Origin: DATDVL01 sp035290025
Lineage (GTDB): Archaea > Nanobdellota > Nanobdellia > SCGC-AAA011-G17 > DATDVL01
Assembly: GCA_035290025.1 (NCBI GenBank)
Contig: DATDVL010000005.1
Span: 1-12,077 of the forward strand
Direction of reading: 5' to 3'
Length of the DNA stretch: 12,077 bases
The notes under the pieces were generated by a model, which saw only the letters and a program-made list of their open reading frames with translations, ran no database searches and was not told the origin of the DNA. Of this stretch, positions 7,622 to 11,948 are shown in pieces (position 1 is the first letter of the stretch; the number at the start of each line of letters is the position of its first letter). The position numbers were made by a program, and so were the translations under genes.

Positions 7622-7879
7622 CTATTTATACACACGAGAACGCTTATCAATATCAGTGACTAACAGCAGATTACTACCATGATCAACAGTATAGACTATA
7701 CGATACTTACCGACACGAACACGAAACGTCTTCTCACCTCTATCCTTTACACGTACAACACCTGAAGGAAAAGGATCAATAGCAAGCGACTCCATACACG
7801 CAACTAATCTTGCAATAAGAATAGGATCACATGACTTAAGAAAACGCTTAGCAGGATTACCTAACTCTACCCTTAACAT
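7622..7879 (-). CDS. RelE/ParE-type toxin
   Basis: This 85-residue basic protein has the RelE/ParE fold pattern: an N-terminal strand followed by NPAKRFLKS (8-16), helices to about 35, then the core strands FRVRVGKYRIVYTV (52-65), LLLVTDI (71-77) and the C-terminal DKRSRVYK (78-85). Arg53, Arg60, Arg80 and Tyr84 sit where mRNA-cutting RelE-type toxins carry functional residues, but ParE gyrase-poison members share this pattern, so the target is not decided. It follows the antitoxin on the same strand, and its start (ATG 7879-7877) lies 23 bases inside the antitoxin gene, implying translational coupling with the antitoxin made first. It is convergent with sod, with stop codons one base apart. 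Confidence 0.87.
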   Translation of the reverse strand: MLRVELGNPAKRFLKSCDPILIARLVACMESLAIDPFPSGVVRVKDRGEKTFRVRVGKYRIVYTVDHGSNLLLVTDIDKRSRVYK

Positions 7880-8090
7880 GCTGCAACCCCTTCTTTACCC
7901 GCTCCAAAGAAGTTGTCCGACCAAACTTTAAATCAAGCAAACCTTCTTCATGACGGGAACGCTCGGCAGGAGTCATGATCGCGTCTACATCAACCATATG
8001 CTCCTCAATATAAACAAGCTTATCCTTAATCTGCTTGAGCTCCTGTAAAATTTGTGCTGTTTCAGACATAAATAGGTTTTTCTTTGCCAT
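7857..8090 (-). CDS. Antitoxin partner of the RelE/ParE-type toxin
   Basis: This 77-residue, highly charged, mostly helical protein precedes the toxin and overlaps it by 23 bases. Residues 9-31 (SETAQ...IKDKLVYIEE) form a likely coiled-coil helix. MTPAERSRHEEGLLDLKFGR (39-58) is a helix followed by the FGRTTSLERV segment that probably wraps the toxin. No ribbon-helix-helix or HTH motif is obvious, so DNA binding and autoregulation are not assured; identification rests mainly on context and the archaeal-type layout. The ATG at 8090 is about 28 bases below a TATA-like element. A later in-frame ATG at residue 8 is possible. A 12-base palindrome (8095-8106) sits right before the start. Confidence 0.78.
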   Translation of the reverse strand: MAKKNLFMSETAQILQELKQIKDKLVYIEEHMVDVDAIMTPAERSRHEEGLLDLKFGRTTSLERVKKGLQHVKGRVR

Positions 8091-8094
8091 TCTT

Positions 8095-8106
8095 AATAAC
8101 CTTATT
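8095..8106. promoter_or_regulatory. Palindrome at the antitoxin start, candidate operator
   Basis: AATAACCTTATT (5-base arms around CC) lies between the TATA-like element and the ATG at 8090, where a bound repressor would block transcription start. Its role as a toxin-antitoxin autoregulation site is inferred from position only. Confidence 0.35.
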
Positions 8107-8112
8107 GGTCAA

Positions 8113-8122
8113 AATATTAAAA
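8113..8122 (-). promoter_or_regulatory. TATA-like element of the toxin-antitoxin operon
   Basis: On the minus strand TTTTTAATAT is centred about 28 bases before the ATG at 8090. A second A/T-rich element, TTATTTATAAAT near 8131-8142, is a competing candidate that would leave a leader of about 20 bases. Confidence 0.4.
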
Positions 8123-8147
8123 ATCTTCCGGATTTATAAATAAGGAA

Positions 8148-8345
8148 TTATGACTTCTTAAAAGCAGCAACTTCTTCCAACAAATCAACATGACCCAAAA
8201 ACAACGCACGGCAACAATAACGCTGCAAACCCAAAGCATCCAAAACCTTCTTACAATCCTCACCCTTCTTCAAACGAGCCTGATAATCCTCCCACAAATG
8301 AGCAACAGGCTTACCGCACGACATACAACGGATAGGAATAATCAT
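8148..8345 (-). CDS. rpoN: DNA-directed RNA polymerase subunit N (Rpb10 homologue)
   Basis: This 65-residue protein is the small zinc-bundle subunit N of archaeal RNA polymerase, which helps join the Rpo3/Rpo11 platform to the large subunit. MIIPIRCMSCGKP (1-13) carries the first zinc pair Cys7/Cys10, and ALGLQRYCCRALFL (37-50) the second, Cys44/Cys45. The CxxC...CC pattern, the WEDY segment (18-21) and HVDL (52-55) are family hallmarks, and the length is normal. In many archaea rpoN directly follows rps9. Here the two are on the same strand but about 2.3 kb apart. A GAGGTG Shine-Dalgarno sequence (8355-8360) stands 9 bases before the ATG, and a TATA-like box (8368-8377) about 27 bases before it. 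Confidence 0.97.
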   Translation of the reverse strand: MIIPIRCMSCGKPVAHLWEDYQARLKKGEDCKKVLDALGLQRYCCRALFLGHVDLLEEVAAFKKS

Positions 8346-8354
8346 AAACTACAC

Positions 8355-8377
8355 CACCTCAAAAAGGCTTTAAAAAG
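8355..8377 (-). promoter_or_regulatory. rpoN Shine-Dalgarno sequence (8355-8360) and TATA-like box (8368-8377)
   Basis: On the minus strand CTTTTTAAAG is centred about 27 bases before the ATG, and GAGGTG lies 9 bases before it. If transcription starts 26-27 bases from the box, the Shine-Dalgarno sequence would not be in that mRNA. It would work only on a longer transcript. Confidence 0.55.
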
Positions 8378-8387
8378 GTTTCTACAC

Positions 8388-8397
8388 ATTTAAAAAC
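8388..8397 (+). promoter_or_regulatory. TATA-like box of the 184-residue gene
   Basis: ATTTAAAAAC is centred about 26 bases before the ATG at 8418. It lies only about 10 bases from the divergent rpoN box, so the two promoters probably compete for TBP. Confidence 0.55.
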
Positions 8398-8417
8398 ACC
8401 ACACTCTACTTAGAATC

Positions 8418-8972
8418 ATGAGCCTCACCAAAAAAGTCCACGAAAACGGCATCATCACCTTCAGCAATAGAATCCACCTCGCCATGGGACGCATGTCAAC
8501 ACTCTTCCCCCTACAAGAACTTGCATACTATCTAAAACAACAAACCTACGAAGTAACAGCAAACCTCAGAACACCCTTCCTACCCACAACACTCACAAAA
8601 GACACACTCCTCGCTTTCCGCAAACAACCATTCACTTATCTCGCAGCACGCCGCACCAACGATCTCGCAGAAGCAGCTATCATGACCATCGCCCACACAG
8701 CAACAACAGCAACAGAAGCACTACAAACAATCTACGACGACTGCAACTGCAACCTAGATGAATTTACTCTCAAACCAGACCTAGCAGAAAAAGTAGCACG
8801 AACGACCATTGAAACAGCACTCACCAGAATACGCGACAAAGCACGAGACATACCACTCAACAGACGCATAGAAATATTCCACTACGCATCATTTATTATG
8901 AGCAAATACGGACTAGGACACCTAAGAAAAGTTCTTGAACACTACCCTGATGCAGAAAGAGTACTTAGCTAG
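8418..8972 (+). CDS. Hypothetical 184-residue helical protein
   Basis: I do not recognise this family. The sequence is soluble and mostly helical, with no signal peptide or membrane span. Notable stretches are TFSNRIHLAMGRM (14-26), Thr/Ala-rich helices around residues 80-105, a DDCNCNLDEF segment (about 107-116) with two cysteines two apart, and a C-terminal half rich in Arg/Glu helices ending EHYPDAERVLS. Four metal ligands cannot be assembled from the cysteines seen, so a zinc site is not supported. It lies between rpoN (divergent) and the endonuclease (same strand), inside the normally compact rps9-rpoN region. Its A/C-rich composition matches the surrounding genome, so it is not obviously a recent import. 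The start is supported by the TATA-like box at 8388-8397. Confidence 0.8.
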   Translation: MSLTKKVHENGIITFSNRIHLAMGRMSTLFPLQELAYYLKQQTYEVTANLRTPFLPTTLTKDTLLAFRKQPFTYLAARRTNDLAEAAIMTIAHTATTATEALQTIYDDCNCNLDEFTLKPDLAEKVARTTIETALTRIRDKARDIPLNRRIEIFHYASFIMSKYGLGHLRKVLEHYPDAERVLS

Positions 8973-9030
8973 CATCATTTTCCTAAAGAGTCATTTCCTA
9001 GAAAACATTGAAGACACATCAAAAAAAAGG

Positions 9031-9040
9031 CTTTATAAAA
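9031..9040 (+). promoter_or_regulatory. Strong TATA-like box in the gap before the endonuclease
   Basis: CTTTATAAAA is among the best TATA matches in the window, but it is only about 10 bases before the small ORF at 9045. It would instead start a transcript near 9062. No gene begins there, so it may drive a short RNA or a longer leader into the endonuclease gene. Confidence 0.4.
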
Positions 9041-9044
9041 AACT

Positions 9045-9143
9045 ATGGGCAACGAACCATTACCTAATACTACTAATCCGAAAGATTTCCGGCACTTCCA
9101 GCCCTTCTGGACTCGCTACGACAACACGACAACCACGCTGTGA
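9045..9143 (+). CDS. Possible 32-residue small ORF
   Basis: ATG at 9045 to TGA at 9143 encodes a 32-residue peptide beginning MGNEPLPN, with an aromatic/charged centre (KDFRHFQPFWTRYD) and a Thr-rich end. It is the only orderly reading frame in the 204-base gap between the 184-residue gene and the endonuclease. It has no Shine-Dalgarno sequence, and the nearby TATA-like box is too close to serve it. It could be a real microprotein, a relic of a truncated gene, or chance. The gap contains no tRNA that I can fold. Confidence 0.25.
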   Translation: MGNEPLPNTTNPKDFRHFQPFWTRYDNTTTTL

Positions 9144-9150
9144 AACAATA
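9137..9150 (+). repeat. Left copy of imperfect direct repeat flanking the endonuclease
   Basis: GCTGTGAAACAATA here and GCTGTAACAATA at 10597-10608 differ by a 2-base indel. They bracket the endonuclease reading frame; the right copy is formed by its last codons. This could be a target-site duplication or chance in A-rich DNA. Confidence 0.25.
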
Positions 9151-9155
9151 TAAAG
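9146..9155 (+). promoter_or_regulatory. TATA-like box of the endonuclease gene
   Basis: CAATATAAAG is centred about 27 bases before the ATG at 9177, fitting a leaderless mRNA like most genes here. An AGGA lies 4 bases before the ATG and could add weak Shine-Dalgarno pairing if a longer transcript exists. Confidence 0.5.
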
Positions 9156-9176
9156 AAAAAAACGATTTTAGGAATT

Positions 9177-10613
9177 ATGCAAGAAAAAGAAGTGATTGAT
9201 CTGAAAGAGTTTTTGCCGCAGGTAATATTTACTGAATCACAAAAAGGAATTATTCCGAAGGTTGATATTAAAGAAAACGAAATCACCATTTCTTATACTA
9301 TCCCAGGATTTAATAACTCAACAAGAACCTACTCAGGAACTATTCAACGATACATCGCAAAAACAGAAAAAACATTCGAAGTACTAGGATTATTACAAGC
9401 AGAAATGGGAAAGACACAAAATGGAAATTTATCCTTCGCAAATCATGAATACCACATAATTAATCGCGTAATTGCATGGTTCAAAAAAGAATTTGAATTT
9501 CAGCCTCACCACTGGAGGTGGAGTATAAAACTGAATATCCAAGAACCAATGGATGAGAACTACAGGAAAGAAATAGAAGAAAAAGTCATTAATCACTGGT
9601 CAGCAAAAACTGCTATCAGTAAAGAACAAGCATTTCCAAAAATAGTAACCTACATCAAAAATACTCCAAATACCCGACTAAAATTCTATGACAAAGGAAC
9701 ACTCGTTCTTGAATACAAAAACAATCTTTTCAGCCAAATTATTAAATATTTCGTAAAAACGATTACTTACGAAAAAATTCTCACCTATAAAAAAGAACAC
9801 ATACGTGGATACATGCGAGGGATCATAGCTGGAGAAGGATGCGTTGAATGCTCTAAAAAAGACATGAAATATAGAGTGCATATCTCTGTAACTAAAATTG
9901 AAGAAAAAGAAATATATTTTCAATGCCTAAAAATGATAAATATCTTAGGTAAGATCTACCCAGAAGATAAGCTAGTAATATCTGAACGGGAAAATAATAT
10001 ACAACTGTTAAAACAACGAATGATGACTATTTCGCCTGAAAAATATAATAAATTCCTCGTAATGATGCAACAATATTCAAACATATCTCAAGAAACAGAG
10101 TATTTCACTGGAAGTCGTAAAACTTGGAACAAAATCCCACAAGAAAAGAAAGATAGAATCATAAAGCTATACCAACAAGGAATGATCGTTTTTGATATTG
10201 CGTTACAAACACAGATAAGTGAAATAACTATTAGACGTATGTTACGAGAAGCAAAACTAACAAAAACAGTCCCGAGAACATCAGAAGAAAAGAAAAAAGA
10301 GATAATAATTTTTGTTAAAAACCATAAAGAATGGACTATAGAAAAAGTCGCACAACAAATGAATGTTCATGACTCTGTAATCCGACGATTATGTAAAAAA
10401 CATAGCATTGATAGAGGTAACACAGCACGTTGCAGCATACCTCAAGAAAAGATACAAAAAATTCTAGAGATTTACCAACAAAACCCTACAGCAAAAGTCC
10501 GAGATATCTGCACAGAACTAGGTGTCAACGATTCTGTTGTAAAACGAGTAAGAAGAGAACACAATATTACACATCTGGGATATAAACATTTGATAGGCTG
10601 TAACAATAAATAA
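9177..10613 (+). CDS. LAGLIDADG homing-endonuclease-like protein with three C-terminal HTH modules
   Basis: This 478-residue protein has three parts. Residues 1-60 are beta-rich and unassigned. Two LAGLIDADG-type motifs follow: LGLLQAEMG (70-78, Glu76) and RGIIAGEGC (214-222, Glu220). Each is followed by the expected strands and helices, and the glutamates are in the acidic metal-binding position, so a single-chain, double-strand DNA endonuclease is likely. From about 319 three tandem helix-turn-helix repeats of about 45-50 residues (319-360, 369-410, 421-464) occur, each beginning with an EEK/QEK-x-I helix and ending in an RR-basic helix, likely extending DNA recognition. It is freestanding, not within an intron or intein that I can see. 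Its DNA is far more A/T-rich than its neighbours and lacks their C-rich codons, indicating recent transfer. It ends 26 bases from the convergent rps9. Confidence 0.82.
   Translation: MQEKEVIDLKEFLPQVIFTESQKGIIPKVDIKENEITISYTIPGFNNSTRTYSGTIQRYIAKTEKTFEVLGLLQAEMGKTQNGNLSFANHEYHIINRVIAWFKKEFEFQPHHWRWSIKLNIQEPMDENYRKEIEEKVINHWSAKTAISKEQAFPKIVTYIKNTPNTRLKFYDKGTLVLEYKNNLFSQIIKYFVKTITYEKILTYKKEHIRGYMRGIIAGEGCVECSKKDMKYRVHISVTKIEEKEIYFQCLKMINILGKIYPEDKLVISERENNIQLLKQRMMTISPEKYNKFLVMMQQYSNISQETEYFTGSRKTWNKIPQEKKDRIIKLYQQGMIVFDIALQTQISEITIRRMLREAKLTKTVPRTSEEKKKEIIIFVKNHKEWTIEKVAQQMNVHDSVIRRLCKKHSIDRGNTARCSIPQEKIQKILEIYQQNPTAKVRDICTELGVNDSVVKRVRREHNITHLGYKHLIGCNNK
10597..10608 (+). repeat. Right copy of imperfect direct repeat flanking the endonuclease
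   Basis: GCTGTAACAATA, the partner of the copy at 9137-9150, falls in the last five codons of the endonuclease gene. See the left copy for interpretation. Confidence 0.25.
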
Positions 10614-10629
10614 AATAGTCCTCACTATT
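10614..10629. terminator. Small hairpin between convergent endonuclease and rps9 genes
   Basis: AATAGT and ACTATT form a perfect 6-base-pair, A/T-rich stem around a 4-base CCTC loop, right after the endonuclease stop and 11 bases from the rps9 stop. It has no following T-run on either strand, so it is at most a weak bidirectional terminator. Confidence 0.35.
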
Positions 10630-10639
10630 AAGTAACAAA

Positions 10640-11047
10640 CTATCGATAGCTTTTTTGTCTGCTCGCACGAGGTTTAGAATCGTTCGGTTTGTGTGGCTCA
10701 TTTCTTCTTTTATCGGCAACGACTAGATGACGATCATATTCCAACATGTCCTGCTTGATCTTCTTCGTACCCACAAAACCCACAAGTGCTTTTGCAACAA
10801 CAAGACGAGCAGCCTCAGCCTGAGAATGCCAGCCACCACCAAAAACATTCACATCAATATTCACCGTCTTATACACATCACCCGCAATCAACAACGGCTC
10901 TTCAATCATCATACGGGCAATCTCCGGTTGATATGCAGAAAGCTTGAGAGAATTAATACGAACAACACCCTTGCCTTCACGAAGAGAAGCACGAGCAACC
11001 GCTAATTTACGCTTGCCAGAAACATGAATAGCTTTCTTAACAGTCAT
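10640..11047 (-). CDS. rps9: 30S ribosomal protein S9 (uS9)
   Basis: This 135-residue protein is small-subunit uS9. GKRKLAVARASLREGKGVVR (11-30) is the conserved N-terminal strand, FGGGWHSQAEAARLVVAKAL (69-88) the central helix, and the C-terminus is a basic tail ending in KSYR, which in ribosomes reaches the P-site tRNA. Length is typical for archaea. It lies 32 bases after rpl13 on the same strand. A TATA-like box at 11069-11078 sits about 26 bases before its ATG, so in addition to readthrough from the rpl18e promoter it probably has its own leaderless start. The usual next gene, rpoN, is displaced. Confidence 0.97.
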   Translation of the reverse strand: MTVKKAIHVSGKRKLAVARASLREGKGVVRINSLKLSAYQPEIARMMIEEPLLIAGDVYKTVNIDVNVFGGGWHSQAEAARLVVAKALVGFVGTKKIKQDMLEYDRHLVVADKRRNEPHKPNDSKPRASRQKSYR

Positions 11048-11068
11048 GAACGTTTTTCATAAGACCTG

Positions 11069-11078
11069 ATTTATAAGC
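11069..11078 (-). promoter_or_regulatory. TATA-like box before rps9
   Basis: On the minus strand GCTTATAAAT is centred about 26 bases before the rps9 ATG at 11047 and lies just past the rpl13 stop. An internal operon promoter giving leaderless rps9 mRNA is inferred. Confidence 0.5.
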
Positions 11079-11079
11079 C

Positions 11080-11511
11080 TTATTGTGAACCCCCAAACTG
11101 CTTACAAATCTCACCAATTGTCGTAAACTGGCGATGCTTCAACTTCTTGACTGACATGCCCACTGACAATGGATGCAACTTTTCCTGAGCAAGATTCAAA
11201 GGCACACCAATATGACACATGACACGACCAAAAGCGGTCTTACCACGCAACTTCTTATAATCCAACATGCCACGAACCATACGACGCAAAAAACGATCCG
11301 GCATCTTCGTAGTAAAAGGACCCCAACGAGGATCTGTACGATTACGACGATCACGCTCACGCTGCACATAACGACTCATAGGACCGGTAACAACAGCCTT
11401 TTCCGCATTAACAATTTCTACCTGGAAACCTTCCAAAGCAGACTTAGCAGCAAAACTACACAAACGACCCGCAATCATACCATCAGCATCCAAAATAAGT
11501 TTCAACATCAT
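11080..11511 (-). CDS. rpl13: 50S ribosomal protein L13 (uL13)
   Basis: This 143-residue protein is large-subunit uL13. Recognisable blocks are LDADGMIAGRLCSFAAK (7-23), VEIVNAEKAVVTG (31-43), and a basic central stretch with KMPDRFLRRMVRGMLDYKK (69-87) followed by AFGRVMCHIGVP. Length is normal for archaea. There are two adjacent ATG codons: 11511 overlaps the rpl18e stop as ATGA, and 11508 overlaps it by one base. Either gives translational coupling, and I use the longer one. A GGTGAGG run 11-17 bases upstream, inside rpl18e, may act as a somewhat distant Shine-Dalgarno sequence. Confidence 0.96.
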   Translation of the reverse strand: MMLKLILDADGMIAGRLCSFAAKSALEGFQVEIVNAEKAVVTGPMSRYVQRERDRRNRTDPRWGPFTTKMPDRFLRRMVRGMLDYKKLRGKTAFGRVMCHIGVPLNLAQEKLHPLSVGMSVKKLKHRQFTTIGEICKQFGGSQ

Positions 11512-11855
11512 GCTAACAACCTCACCTTATCACCCTTAGGATTCTCCTTCAACGCCTGCTCCAACGACATACCATGCTTCACCTTATCCTTAGCAGACTG
11601 AGAAAACTTGAACGCGGCAAGCTTAACCTTCTTCGTAAGCACACCATCACCCAACACCTTACCCGGAACAATAACAAACTCACCATCCTTAGCACACTGA
11701 TCAATCTTGAACAAATTAACTTCACAACGCTGACGCGTAGGCCTAGATAATTCATCAGCAACACGATGCCATAACGGAACTTTCAACTTACGAGCAACCT
11801 GTCTCAAAGAAACAATCAACATTTGTGTATGGGGATTTGAAGGACCTGTAGGCAT
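11508..11855 (-). CDS. rpl18e: 50S ribosomal protein L18e (eL18)
   Basis: This 115-residue protein is archaeal/eukaryotic eL18, absent from bacteria, and so is direct evidence for an archaeal genome. The opening PTGPSNPHTQMLIVSLRQVA (2-21) and the block VIVPGKVLGDGVLTKKV (61-77), followed by FKFSQSAKDKV (82-92), are typical, and the length is normal. It is the first gene of the run rpl18e-rpl13-rps9. Unlike most genes here it seems to have a leader: the best TATA-like box is at 11919-11929, some 70 bases away, and GTGAT (11861-11865), 5 bases before the ATG, can pair with the 16S rRNA end. A nearby insertion sequence end lies directly upstream of the promoter. Confidence 0.96.
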   Translation of the reverse strand: MPTGPSNPHTQMLIVSLRQVARKLKVPLWHRVADELSRPTRQRCEVNLFKIDQCAKDGEFVIVPGKVLGDGVLTKKVKLAAFKFSQSAKDKVKHGMSLEQALKENPKGDKVRLLA

Positions 11856-11860
11856 AATTC

Positions 11861-11929
11861 ATCACGCTTGTTTTAGCTCGCCCTCACATAAAGGACTGAA
11901 CAACCTTCAACAATAACCATTTATAAAGC
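11861..11929 (-). promoter_or_regulatory. Promoter and leader of the rpl18e operon
   Basis: On the minus strand GCTTTATAAATG (11918-11929) is a strong TATA-like box. Transcription would start near 11898, giving a leader of about 43 bases that ends with GTGAT 5 bases before the ATG. The GC of the box overlaps the arm of the palindrome at 11928-11948. Confidence 0.5.
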
Positions 11930-11948
11930 TAACGGAAATTTAGTTAGC
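11928..11948. repeat. Inverted repeat at the transposase-rpl18e junction
   Basis: GCTAAC and GTTAGC form perfect 6-base arms around a 9-base spacer. The repeat overlaps the last codon and stop of the transposase and touches the rpl18e TATA-like box. It could be part of the insertion sequence end, a weak terminator for the transposase, or an operator. Confidence 0.4.

Noticed and set aside
8935..9153. 72-codon plus-strand frame spanning the end of the 184-residue gene and the gap
   Set aside because: It begins at a TTG inside the preceding gene, has no promoter or ribosome-binding signal, and its sequence shows no family features.
8973..9176. Possible tRNA or intron boundary next to the endonuclease
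   Set aside because: No cloverleaf, no GGTTCAAATCC-type T-loop and no bulge-helix-bulge arrangement could be found by eye. The endonuclease therefore looks freestanding.
9177..10613. Endonuclease as part of an intein
   Set aside because: There are no splicing blocks (N-terminal Cys/Ser, His-Asn at the end) and no flanking extein; the frame has its own start, stop and TATA-like box.
11173..11601. 142-codon plus-strand frame opposite rpl13 and rpl18e
   Set aside because: It is antisense to two unambiguous ribosomal protein genes and encodes Thr/His-rich sequence typical of shadow frames here.
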